From the NCBI GenBank assembly GCA_007258455.2, contig VDFB02254849.1, forward strand, positions 1 through 64,000: 64,000 nt of DNA, written 5' to 3'. Under the pieces are notes generated by a model that worked only from the letters and a program-made list of their open reading frames with translations, had not been told where the DNA came from and did not search any database. How positions within the stretch are numbered: position 1 is the stretch's first letter; the number at the start of each line of letters is the position of its first letter. The DNA comes from Sequoia sempervirens (lineage: Eukaryota; Streptophyta; Pinopsida; Cupressales; Cupressaceae). Of the stretch, positions 32,218 to 43,400 are shown piece by piece. Made by a program: the position numbers and the translations under genes.

Positions 32218-33940
32218 TTTTGAAAACAATCTTCAAAGAAGAATAGAAGGTTTTCTCTACTTTAATATCGATGTCCTCCCTAGCAAATATTTGGGGGTTC
32301 CCTTATTCAATGGTTCCATGATAACAAACATCTAGAAAGAATGATTGTAATTTTGGAAAAAAGGCAGATTCAAGGAAAGGTTGTTGGCTTTCTCTTGTAG
32401 TAAGAATTGTGATGATCAAGGTAGTTTTATTTATGGTCCTCATATAACTTATGTCATGTCTACAATTTCTTATGCATTTTTCATCTTGCTTGGACAAAAT
32501 CCTCAGAAAGTTTATGTGGGAAGGAACAAACAAAATTCAAGAAAATTCCTTTGGTGAATTGGGATATGATGTAGAAAAAATTCTCTTTACTAGTGTTGGG
32601 ATGAAATATATATCAAAATAAATATTAACCTCAACATAAAACTAGTTTGGCTGATGTATTCCTCCCCCGATGTTGTATGGTATTGTGTCTTTCAACAAAA
32701 TTATTTAGATTATGTCAACCCAAAAAGGATTCTTATTATAGACAATGCTCCAAATGGATCACATATACAAAAATTCATGATGGAGAGTCTCTTCATTATC
32801 ACATATAAAATTTCTTAGGTTGTCAATAATGGTCACTTGGTCATCTTCTAGTCCGCTCCTAAAATAGCCATGTTCCTTTGAATGATATCCCTGAGCTAAA
32901 GGATTGTTGCATGATAATGAAAAATTCTTGGGACATGAAGGTGGTGTTCTACATCATGTTGAAGGATGGTTCAAATGGGTGGTTGTTTGAATGGAAATAT
33001 TTTTTTGACTCCCCTTTGCTCACTTCTGCTAAATGCTTACTTGCAAAGATGAGTTGGGTAAATGAAATATTTCTCAAATTCTAAGGAGGTTGTTATCTTT
33101 TGGTGTGGCTCCAAATCTAGTTCATAATATATTAATATTGGCTATTACATTGAAGACCATTTGACCTCATCTTTAAGATGGACAACTAATTGTTTGCACC
33201 ACTTTTTTTTCTAAAATTTGGGTGTATTTGTGTGGATTGCTATTTAAAAAAGTCTTGACAAGAAAGTGGGTTCATGGTCCCTCTTGGTGTCTAATGTGCG
33301 AATAGAACATAGAAACAATAGATTATTTACTCCTATACTAAATTTTCTCAAATTCTTGTTGGAAATAGTCATGTCAAAAGCTAAATTAGTATAGTGTTTA
33401 TCCATAAATTTATTCATGTTCTTCCAAATTTGGTTATCTTCACAAAAAATTTGTATGAGGTGATCTATGGATTGTTTTCCTATAAATGGTAATATAAACT
33501 ATTTGGAATTAGTGTAACATGCATGTTTTCAATGAGGTTGAAGCTAATTTTTATTTTGGTTCTCTTAAAGATTGAATCAAGTATTTTTGAAGTTTTAAAT
33601 TCTAAAGTGCGGCAATGTGGAAATTGGTTCTTCACAAATCAAGGGGTGATTTTATCATGAAGAGCTGGTTGGCTTTGTCCACATGACATATTCTTTCCCT
33701 TCTTCATCTACTAAATCTTCTTGGATGAAATGGGAAAAGGAAAAATGGTTGGACCCACCCAAAGTCAAGTTAAAACTTAATTTTGATGGGGATTCTCAAG
33801 CAACCATGGGGCCTATGGTATAGCTTGTATCCATAAAATGAATTGAGGCTCCTCATTTGATTCATTTAAAAAATGTTAGGTCAAGAACTAGCAAAGAAGC
33901 TAAGTTTGAAGCTTTATATGATAGTGAAACAAAGGGAAAG
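32218..33940 (+). pseudogene. Second LINE, 3' part: post-RT region and RNase H start
   Basis: This continues the LINE broken at 16921. LPSKYLGVPLFNGS (32277-32318), the GRFKERLLAF-like block and ITYVMSTISYAFFILLGQ (near 32446-32500) are the conserved stretch after the RT catalytic box. A decayed stretch follows. RNase H then begins as WLDPPKVKLKLNFDGDSQ near 33748, and SKEAKFEALYD at about 33890 marks its first catalytic region. The rest of RNase H is missing; the sequence changes character at about 33940. Confidence 0.8.
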
Positions 33941-35420
33941 GGAAACCTTTTAGTTTTCACCTTAGGGTTTGACACCTTTCTTAAATGTTCATGTGAATGA
34001 GAATTGAATGGATGATGTGGATGAATGCAATGATGGAATGGGGGTTTGATGGATTAGGATAAGGTATGAGATTGACTTATAGCCTAAAAGGTCAGTCAAC
34101 CTACCCTTGAATGAATTTGGAAATGGCCTAATTATGAAATACAATGATTGAATTGTCCTAATGATGCAAATTAGTGTTCTGATATAAATACAACAAATCT
34201 GAGAAGTCACAGAGAAAATCAAACACTAGAAATAGAATGGGGAGGACACTATGCACCTATGGTACCAATTTCAACTTGATTTGTCAAGATGGTTGTGTTG
34301 GGGGCGCTATTATCCTATTAGGGATTTTTTGGATTTTCTTTTAGAGTCCTCTAATGTTAGATCTATACTTCTATTTCCCATCTACAATTTTTTTTTTATT
34401 TTCATCAGATATTTCTGTAATTGACTTTCCATGACTTGTCAAGGCCATGGGTATTGAATTCAACAATGAACAAAGTGCCTTCAAAATTTGTTTGATCCTC
34501 TTCCACCTGTAACCCACACATTCACACAGAAATAAAATGTTGTGCCACTTTAGGGGCTTGCCTCAGTCAAACCTCATGTTAGTGTTTCCACTTCCAAAAT
34601 AGAAATGTTAAATGATAAATCGATAATGGAAAGGAAGGAAATGATGAATGGAAAAATTCTAGAACTCACCACCCTTCAATGTCTTCCTTGAAGTATTAAA
34701 GTCATACACAACACTTCAAGGATCTTGGATCTTGCTTGATAGATTTTCTTGAATGCTTGGATGCTTGGATGCTTGGAGACCTACAATAATGTTAGCCTCC
34801 ATAAAGTAATATGAACACACATATACTTTGAAAAGATGTTCAAGGATATTTAATTTTTGCTACAAATCATTGAAAATCATACTCTTGAATGCTCTTGACA
34901 ATTTAGCATTTTCTCTTGATGTTCACCTCTTTGCTTGCTCATGAGTGTTAGCTTTGAGATGGTGCAATGACTAGGTATTTATAGGAATTTATTCAATTCT
35001 CAAAAAATCAAATCTCAACAACCAAATTTAAGTATTTGAATTTTGAATAATAAAGTGTCACAACCGACATATTTTAATTTGGAGCCAAAATAGGGGGACA
35101 TAAGTGCCCTAGGCACCAATGTCCTAGCCCTATTTTCAAAAAGTTTAAAAGTTGGGGACAAAGTATTAAATAAGATAATTTTTTTATGCTTGAAAATTAT
35201 CAAAATATATTTAAAATAGGTTATGAAATGCATAATTTAGGAAGTTGAATGCTTAATTAGGTCCTATATCTTGAGGGAGAGCAAAACATAGTGTGAAATT
35301 GTCAAGGGCAACAATTTAGCCTCTAATTTGGTGAGAGTATGAACTTACGCTCAAACTCACACTAAAGTGGAGAAATATATGTCAAGAGGGGTTCGATGAA
35401 CAAATGTTGAAGAGATAGGA
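33940..35420 (-). mobile_element. Unclassified LTR-like block with TATA box
   Basis: Noncoding. In minus sense GAATAAATTCCTATAAATACC at 34975-34995 is a strong TATA-like signal in the middle of the block, as in LTR U3/R boundaries. It separates the truncated LINE from a truncated copia pol, so it could be the 3' LTR of the minus-strand copia element or a separate solo LTR. I saw no second copy in the window. Confidence 0.35.
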
Positions 35421-35829
35421 TGCCTAAAGATCAAGGAGGTGGCCAAGCCCCCAAAATCTAAGATCCCTCTACATATATATTAGGGTGCTTCATTCTGACA
35501 TGAAATGCCAGGTTCTTATCTATGTATATTACACTTTAATTGTCATAATAAATTATTATTGAACCTTGTGTTTTTTATATCTTAACACATGACCTATTAT
35601 GACAAATGAATTCTTTAAAAATTGAGTATTTTCCATGTAATTAGCTTCAATATTAGACAAGTAAACTAAAATCTATCATTTACTCATCCAAATGATTGCA
35701 CCACCAAATAAAGTAAACATGTAAGCACTGGTGAATCAACTACTATCAACATCACATGCCTATTTTGAATTCACATAACCTTGAATATCAAGGTAATGAT
35801 CATCTTCTATCAAATTACCATGATGATAG
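35420..35829 (-). pseudogene. Copia RNase H fragment (3' half of split pol)
   Basis: In minus sense this reads HHGNLIEDDHYLDIQGYVNS, SAYMFTLFGGAIIWMSK, then LSNIEANYMENTQF, and KNLAFHVRMKHPNI near 35500. These match the Ty1/copia RNase H blocks (GY.DSD, GYVFTL.GGAISW.SK, LST.EAEY, KNP.FH.RTKHI). Stops and frame changes are present. The upstream half of the same pol is at 47241-47807; the gypsy element separates them at the duplicated GATAG. Confidence 0.8.
35825..35829. other. Target-site duplication GATAG (left)
   Basis: GATAG directly precedes the 5' LTR and is repeated at 47236-47240 directly after the 3' LTR. Confidence 0.9.
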
Positions 35830-37066
35830 TGCAATGTTGTAGAATTGCACCTAGGGGTAATTCCAAATTTTAGAACTTTTCCTAGCATTTATGACACCTA
35901 GATACATTAATGGAAAAATACCATGGGTCAGAATTTCACAATTCTAGCTCCCTGTGGACTAGTGGCAAAGCAACAACAACCTAATGAAACATTTCTCAAA
36001 AACTAATACCTTGGATGCCTATGTGACACACAAACATCTGTGCAATGTGCTAGCATCCTGGCAGTTTTCTGAGTTTGAAATGAAGAATCTTGAATCTTGA
36101 CTCTTGACATGTTTCCTAGCAGTAAGATTTTTTGGGTGTAATGGATCTTTTTCACCCTTGTATGCAAAAAAATCCCTCATTTTCTCTCATTTTTGGGGGT
36201 TCATTCATTCAATCAAGCTCTCTCCTCAACTTCATTCTTGGATTTCTTTCATTCTTGACAAACAATACTTCTATAAGTGAAGCTCTACTGGATTGAGGTC
36301 CCTCCAACAACCAAAGATCTCTAGCAAGCATTCAATGGTGCGTCCATGTGTTCTAGAGGGGGCCAAGGCCTGTGGGTAACACTCTCTCTCACTCTTTTTC
36401 TATTTACATCTCTTGTTCATTTACTACATGGTGGTGCGGGTTCTACTCCCAAACTAGGTTTTGCTTTCACCACCCCCTTTGTCCATTTTGGTTACACTCT
36501 CTTTCTATCTAGCTGTCCATGGAGGTGGGAACACCAAAGTAGGGGTCTGACTATGGCAGGCCCCTATATAACCCCAACATTTTTGCCTCGTTTGTTCTAT
36601 GTGTAGGTTGCAAAGAAAATCTTGGAGTGAAGAATTAGATGTTTGGTTGTTGGTGAGTTTTCTCCAAGTTCTCCTTGCACTTTTCTCATATTTTTTGTCT
36701 TACATTTTATTGTTATGTTGAATAGACCTTAGATATGAGCTAAGAAGTAAAACTCTATTTTTCTCATCTAAGCTCCTGAGTTATTTGTTGCTTAGGGTTC
36801 CAACGTGCCATTTGGAGGACATCACACTATGCTAGTGTCCTGAATCTGTGTTGCCATCCTTTGGCCGAGAGCTCCTCTATCAGAGGTAGAAATCTAGAAG
36901 TTTCACTCTCTTAGGATCTGAAGTAGTCTTCTTTGAAAGTTAACCTACAAATTTCTTTGCAATATCTTCCATTTAGCTTATGTTGAGGTGGATAAGGGTA
37001 GTTTGTTCCCTAAGAATCTCTTGAGAATGAAGAGACTCATGTGCAATGAATCCCTCTTATCTCACA
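35830..37066 (+). repeat. 5' LTR of Tat element
   Basis: It starts TGCAATGTTGTAG and ends CTTATCTCACA, and aligns along its length with 46019-47235. It is slightly longer than the 3' copy owing to small indels (for example an AATTTCACAATTCTAGC stretch near 35935). Confidence 0.88.
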
Positions 37067-37069
37067 TTT

Positions 37070-37088
37070 TGGTGAACCCAATGTGAAG
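37070..37088 (+). other. Primer-binding site
   Basis: TGGTGAACCCAATGTGAAG lies three bases after the LTR. It resembles the TGGTGACCCCGACGTGA-type site seen in other plant Ty3/gypsy elements and thought to pair with tRNA-Arg. The tRNA assignment is from memory. Confidence 0.55.
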
Positions 37089-37700
37089 ATGTCAGATCTA
37101 TTTTTGCAATGTTTTCATGTTTATGATAATGCTTTTTCCAAGTAAGATTTTGACATGTTGGATGATGCTCTAGGTGATTTCTTAGAAGCATCTCTCCCTA
37201 TCTAGAAATATTCCAGGCAAACCTTTTCTTCACATGTTGAAGAGTTGGTAAATGTTGTGGCGGTCTCTATGGCTCCTCCAAGCGCTAAGAAACCTACCAT
37301 TTAATTGACCCTTGTGATCCCTTCTCCAAGGAAGGATCATTTTGTCTATGGAATTTCTTATCAAGATGATTCACTAGATTTGTATTCAAGGTTCATACAA
37401 TCTACAAACTCTGCTTCTTACAATGTTGTTGGGAAGGTCACATATAATACAAGAAGAAACAAATAGAATTTGGATCAACAACCTTTTGCTCCTACATCAC
37501 AACCTACTCAAGTTCCTACTTCTTTACCACCTTATCAACCAAATCTTCCTTTAGCACCTAAACCCATGACTAAGGCACCAGATGATTATGATCTTGTCAA
37601 GCAACTTCGTATTACTCCAGCTAAGATCTCGCTTTGGGATTTGCTTTAGATCGTTCCAGTTTATCAGAAAATACTTCAGGAAGCCTTGTAGAATATTCTC
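37089..37700 (+). pseudogene. Residual gag/linker of Tat element
   Basis: Short fragments such as SFQDDSLDLYSRF-like and Pro-rich SQPTQVPTSLPPYQPNLPLA (37495-37555) remain, with several stops. No Retrotrans_gag core or zinc knuckle is present, so most of gag has been deleted. Confidence 0.5.
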
Positions 37701-38573
37701 TTGCTTTCCTCTACTAGGCCTATGGATGTTAATGTGTTGTTGGCTCATATTCATTTAGATTCATCGAATATTGCGTTCCATCCACAAGAACTCCTTCCTC
37801 CAGATGTGTTGAAACAAGTAGACCCTTTAATGATTATAATTAATGTAAATACTATTGGTATTAGGTGTACCCTCATTGAAACCGGTTTGGCTCTCAATGT
37901 TTGTAGTATTGATCTATTGCCAAAGATTAAGGTTGATTCATGTTCTCAAGTTGCTTCTTCTTTGCAATTTTGTGGGTTCGATAATGCTGGTCACCAAGCT
38001 ATAGGCACGATAATACTGCCTTTGCAGCTGGGCCCCATTACCTTATCTACTTTGGTGTATGTGATGCCTAGCCCTTTACCTTATAATATTCTTGTGGGGA
38101 GACCTTGTATTCATGCTATGGGTGTTGTAACTTCTACTTTGCACCGTTCTCTAAAATTTGTTGCAAATAATCAACTAGTCACAGTTAAAGATGACCTGAA
38201 AGTTGTTCACCTATGTGAGTTAGCAATTGTTGGTCGAGCTTCAGTTGTCTCCAATCTTAAGAATTGTATTACATCTTTGACTATTGATTCTATGATGTGT
38301 TCCTTGATGATACCCTCCATGGAGGTTGTCCCCAAAGTGAATAAAGTTAAAAACAAGCCACTTAAAGTAGAAAGTTTGAAGTCTTCCCCCTCTACCTCTT
38401 CTTCTGAATTGAATGCTTTCCTTGGCGATGATTGGGGATCTTTGGAATTCTCTGAATTCTTTATTGGAGAATACAAAGTAAGTCCCACTCATCTGAAGCT
38501 TTTAATAACCTCGAATACCTCTGATGAAAAAACAAATGATACTCTTGTGGAGGAGGAAAATTGTAATCATGTT
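37701..38573 (+). pseudogene. Tat aspartic protease region
   Basis: This 291-codon open stretch contains the retropepsin fold signatures: CTLIETGLALNVCSIDLLPK at the active-site position, FDNAGHQAIGTIILPLQLGP, NILVGRPCIHAMGVVTSTLH and KFVANNQLVTVK. The usual catalytic D-T/N-G reads E-T-G, a substitution expected to abolish activity. The start is not a natural initiator; it is part of the pol polyprotein. The C-terminal half is a Ser/Thr-rich linker toward RT. Confidence 0.8.
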
Positions 38574-39116
38574 TAGGAGACCAGTCCCTCCACTGTTGAA
38601 GAAGATAGTTCTACTCTTGCAAAGGAGGTTAATGTTTGCAAATCGGGTAAAGGAGATGGTTGTGCTCTCGTAGATGTGTTCAATGTCCACTGATGGAATG
38701 AAGCTCTCTATGTGGAACCATCGCCTTCAAAAGTCTTGCAAACTTGCTATGGTTTTGGATATAGATTCGCTTCTCAGTATCGCTATGGGTGAAAAGGCCT
38801 TGGGCATATGGAGAAAGGAATCCAAGTACCGATCTAGTTCAAGCCTTGCAAATGCTATCTAGGTTTGGGATGCTCTATTGAATAGTCTAAGAAAAAACCA
38901 TGGTGAAGTGTTAACATGATTTCAGTTGAACCACTTAGTGTGCTCCATCTTGAACTAATAGAGGAAGGGGTACAGGATGAGAAAGTCCCTCTAGATATCT
39001 TCTCCTTAGATGAAGCACTTGAGAAATTCTCAAGTGCCTACTCCCCTTTGCATCCTTTCCATTATAAAAGATGATTCCCATATCACCTGAATGAATGAGC
39101 ATATTTTGAAGAATCT

Positions 39117-40200
39117 ATTTTGAATGTTGATGAGGACCCTCTAGCTAATGTTCAAGATGGTGTCCCGATAATGCATCTTGGAGATCATAGTTCCCTCCTC
39201 AAAGGGGAAACTATTGAAATATCTATGGATCCTAAGTCTTCTAAAAAGGTGATTAAGATTGGGAAGTGTCTTACTTTGGAAGAAGCAGAGGAACATTCAG
39301 GTCTCCTACATTCTCATCTTGATATCTTTGCTTGGACGTATGATGACATGCCCAAGAAAGATGAGTCCATAGTGGTTCACAATATCATCTTATGTCCCGA
39401 TGCCAATCTAGTTAAGCAGAAAATTTGGAAGATCAATCCCAAGGTCACATTGTTGGTTAAAATCGAGATAGAGAAGCTGCTAAAAGTAGGTATTATCCGT
39501 CCAATTGACTATTCCCTTTGGATCTCGAATATTGCTGCCATTAGCAAACTTGATGGTCATATTCGTATACGCATTGATTTTGGTGACCTAAATAAGACTT
39601 CTCTTAAAGACTATTTTTTGTTACCTAACATAGACATGATTGTAGACTCATTTGCAGGCCATGCATTATTATATTTTATGGATGGTTTCTTAGGTTACAA
39701 TCAGATCCATATTAATTCAAAGGATCAGTACAAGACAACCTTCACTACCCCTTGGGGTAATTTTTGTTATGTGGTCATTCCCTTTGGGTTAAAGAATGCG
39801 GAAGCTACTTACCAATGGGAAATGACCCTAATATTTCATGATTTTATTCATAAGACTTTAGAAGATTATGTTGACAACATCTTGGTGAAGTCTATAACCC
39901 ATCAGGATCATGTGAAGAACCTTCGTCTTACTTTTGAGAGGCTTTTAATCTATAAGATGAGATTTAATCCCCTTATGTGTGTCTTCAACATAGATGCAGG
40001 CAAACTTCTGGGATTCATAGTCTCTCATCATGGAATTGAGGTTGACACAAATAAGATTGATGATATTTTTAACATGCCTCCACCTAGGAATATCACTAAG
40101 TTGCAAAGTATACAAGGGAAGATTCAGGCTATTCAAAGATTCATATCTTAGTTGGCTGATCGTACCCTTCCTTTCACTCATTTGTTAAAGAAATATGTTC
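39117..40200 (+). pseudogene. Tat reverse transcriptase
   Basis: A long open stretch from 39120 to a TAG at 40149 contains DIFAWTYDDMP, IEKLLKVGIIRPIDYSLWIS, RIRIDFGDLNKTSLKDYFLL, FMDGFLGYNQIHINSKDQYK, TPWGNFCYVVIPFGLKNAEA and HKTLEDYVDNILVKSITHQD. The catalytic YVDD is YVDN here, losing the second Asp. The thumb/connection (GKLLGFIVSHHGIEVDTNKI) is intact. The frame continues beyond the stop as LADRTLPFTHLLKK. Confidence 0.88.
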
Positions 40201-40750
40201 ACTTAATATGGGATGAAGAGTGTTAGAAATCTTTTGAGTCAATCAAAGCCTATTTGGCGAATCATCATGTACTAATGTCAACTATACAGGATATACCCTT
40301 TTTTCTTTGCCCGCAACATCACCATGTGCTTTGGTGGATTTTCTTGCTTAGTATGATGATGTTGGTAAAGAGAGAGTGGTATACTACATTAGTTGTGTCC
40401 TACTTGATTATGAAACACACTATTCTTCCATGGAAAAGAAATGTCTTGCTCTCACCTTTGCTATGCGAAAGCTAAGGAATTACCTTCTACATGTTGAAAC
40501 ACATGTCATTGTAAAAAGTGACCTTCTAAAGAATTTGTTCTATAGTACCAACCTTGTTGGGAGGTTAGAGAAATGGATGGTGTTGCTTTCAGAGTTTAAC
40601 ATAAAATTTATTACTCAGAAGTTGATAAAGGATCAAGCAGTTGCTGAACAATTAGTAGATGCTCCCTCCTCTCACTCCTTCCTAGGTTTGGATTTGTTTC
40701 CTGATGAGAACATTCTTGCAATTAATTATGATCTCGAATGGAAAATGTAA
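40200..40750 (+). pseudogene. Tat RNase H (first)
   Basis: The frame at 40376-40747 reads YYISCVLLDYETHYSSMEKK, CLALTFAMRKLRNYLLHVET and VIVKSDLLKNLF..LVGRLEKWMVLLSEF, ending FNIKFITQKLIKDQAVAEQL. This matches gypsy RNase H. The N-terminal catalytic strand near 40290-40370 is frame-disrupted. Confidence 0.85.
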
Positions 40751-41300
40751 TTCAATGGGTTGAGATGCCAGACTAGCTCTAGAGTAGGTGTGGTTCTAAT
40801 ATCACTTGAAGGTAAACTAGTCCCTCTCTCCTTTTGATTATACTTTCCTTGCACTAATAACATTTTCAAGAGTACAAAGCTCTCATTTCTAGCTTGCGTG
40901 CCACAATTGTGCTAAAAATAATACATCGAGCTATATATTGGGTGACTCTGAGCTTATTGTGAATTAGATTATAGGAGCTTATCAAGCTAAACAAAGTAAG
41001 TTGTCTCTATACCGAGACCTCGCTTTGTCCTTGCTTAAATGGTTCTCATCTTTCATGATAGACAATGTCCCTAGGAGGGAGAAAAAACATACAGATGCCA
41101 TGGAAAGTGTTGCTTCCCTAGAACCTTCAGATGAGGATATGAAAGAATACCCCTTCATGGTTGAAGTCCTTTGGTCTCCTGCTATACCCAATCAGCCTGA
41201 ATCCAATACTTTTGTGTTCTTATGTAGACTCAAGAGAATGGTTTTCCAATATTTACAACTACCTGAAGATTGGAAACTTTCCTGATGATGCAATGAAAAA
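40751..41300 (+). pseudogene. Tat second RNase H (archaeal-type aRH)
   Basis: After the first RH, FNGLRCQTSSRVGVVLISLE and GKLVPLSF..YFPCTNN lead a second RNase-H-like domain (compare FDGA...GAGVVLISPEG..LPLSFRL.F.CTNNEAEYEAL). The NNEAEYEAL part is degraded. The tail at 41001-41283 reads SLYRDLALSLLKWFSSFMID and NVPRREKKHTDAMESVASL. A second RH at this place is diagnostic of Tat elements. Confidence 0.75.
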
Positions 41301-41379
41301 TTATCACATGCATATATGAAATATTTGAGTCCGTTATGTTGTTTTTCTTGATGTCCTCTATCGAAAATCTTATAACGAC

Positions 41380-42496
41380 TTGCTTCTTCGATGTCTCACT
41401 AAAGTGGAAATACCCCTTGCTCTTAAAGAAGACCATTTAGGCCCTAGGGGTGGAAATTTTGATGGTAAATCCCTGGTGAGGAAATTGATACACATGGGTA
41501 CTTTTGGAAAATGATGGGACAAGATTCCTTCAATTTTGTTAAAAAGTGTCTGCAATGTCAACAACATAGTCATCTTATCCATGCACCTACACAAGCGTTA
41601 CAAAATCAGACCTCTCCTTAGCCATTTGCAAAGTGGGGGTTGGATATTATTAGAAAAATATCACCTCCTTATTCTAAAGGACACACCTTTATTATCACTA
41701 CTACAGATTACTTCATGAAGTGGGTCGAAGCTATCCCATTTCAATCCACAAATGCTAAGGCTATTTGTAGTTTTCTCTTAAACAACATTATTTCTCATTT
41801 TGGATTGCCTACTACACTTGTTTATGATAATGGTACGCCATTCAAAAACAAGGAAGTAAAGAAATTCCTAGAGAAGTTTCACATTTAACATAGATTCTCT
41901 ACACCATACTATCCTCAATCCAATAGCCAAGCAGAAGCGTCTAATAAGACTCTTGAACTCATTATTCATAAAATAGTTAATAAACATGGTAAGTATTGAC
42001 ATGTTTAGTTAACATATGCTTTATGGGATTATTACACGAGTGTTTGTACGTTGATGGGAACAATGCCTTATAACCTTGTGTATGGTGTTGAAGCTATCAT
42101 GCCTTTGGAGTTGGAAATTCTATCTTTCTAGGTTTCCCTAAAAGGTTAATTAATGATGAAACTTATCGAGCTAATTATTTGCATCGACTAGAGATGCTCG
42201 ATGAGTGCCAATTACAGGCCCTCAACCATCTTAAAGCTTATCAATGATTATTATCCAAACAATATAATCAAAGTTTACTACCTAGAACTTTCAAGCTAGG
42301 TGACCTCGTTGTCTATGAGAATCAAAGGAATGTAAATATGATGCTTGATCAAAGGGGAAAATTTAGTCCTAATTGGCTAGGCACTTACATTTTCATCTTC
42401 GTGTATGGTTCGGGTGCTTATGGATTATCGTCTATGGATGGGACACCTTTAAAAGAACTTGTTAATGTGATGCATTTTCATCGATACTATGCATAG
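41380..42496 (+). pseudogene. Tat integrase
   Basis: The zinc-binding end survives as KKCLQCQQHSHLIHAP. The catalytic core reads FAKWGLDIIRKISPPYSKGH, FIITTTDYFMKWVEA (first Asp), LVYDNGTPFKNKEVKKFLEK (second Asp) and PQSNSQAEASNKTLELI (Glu), so the DDE triad is present. The C-terminal part has GTMPYNLVYGVEAIMPLELE and RTFKLGDLVVYENQ, ending at 42496. Several stops (at about 41620, 41887, 41998, 42131 and 42247) break it. Confidence 0.85.
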
Positions 42497-43400
42497 TGTC
42501 TAATGTGTCATATGTGTGGTGTTCACTCTTTAAGGGTTGTAGCATTGCATATGTTTACATTATTCATTAACACATTAATACACTATGAATTTTTTTTTGT
42601 GTTATGATGTTATCATGTGTGTGTGTGTTATACATACACGTATCCTACTATGCTATGTATCCATGCATTACATTATATATTTTAAGGCAATTAGATCATT
42701 ATTGTATTTAATTAGCATACAACCATGTGTGTTCATTAAATCATGATATCATCTAATGCAAACATACATCTATATACATACATAACATCCATAGGATCAA
42801 CATACATGAAAATAAGGAAGCATACACATTAAGGTACACAATGCCATAATGTTAGAACCAATATCTCATATATATAAATATCAAATACATCATGTACATG
42901 TATCGAGCCACTTTCGTCAAAAAATGAGTGGATACTGAATATGTGTATCAATTTCTATACAAAAAGATCTACAAATATATGATGTAACTACAAAATTGAT
43001 ATATAAAATGGAGCTCTCTAAGGCTATAACATGTGGCTCCCCAAACCCTCTAGCTCTGGTTGTGGTTGTGGCCTCAAAAGGGGCTATATGGTGGAGATGG
43101 ATTTGGAGCAGTGTGAGTGTGATCTAGATAGGGTTGTGCTCATCCCCCTGATCTCTCCCATAAGGGAGCATATCTGCATTCGCTCCTACACTAGCTCTTA
43201 CTGTAGCTACTGATCACCTGCCTAGATCATGGTTGCCAACTAAATTGTGAGGTCATTGAGATGGCTCTAAAGGGCTCCACACGCTTGCTTGATGAACACA
43301 ACCCTCATCACAACCACGTCTCACTTTTTGAGTGCCATTTGTAGATCCATTGATAGCTGGTCATGCTACCCCTGTACAGTGGTGACATCGACAATCCTCT
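42497..43400. other. AT-rich 3' internal spacer of Tat element
   Basis: A TG-repeat (GTGTGTGTGTGTT) lies at about 42618-42630 and long ATAC/CATAT-rich sequence follows. No gene is recognised. Confidence 0.5.

Noticed and set aside
38207..38492. Minus-strand frames over the Tat protease region
   Set aside because: The plus frame shows clear retropepsin motifs; these are shadows.
43031..43213. 60-codon frame MWLPKPSSSGCGCGLKRGYM
   Set aside because: It lies antisense to or beside the decayed PMD region, with no motif and no homologue I know.
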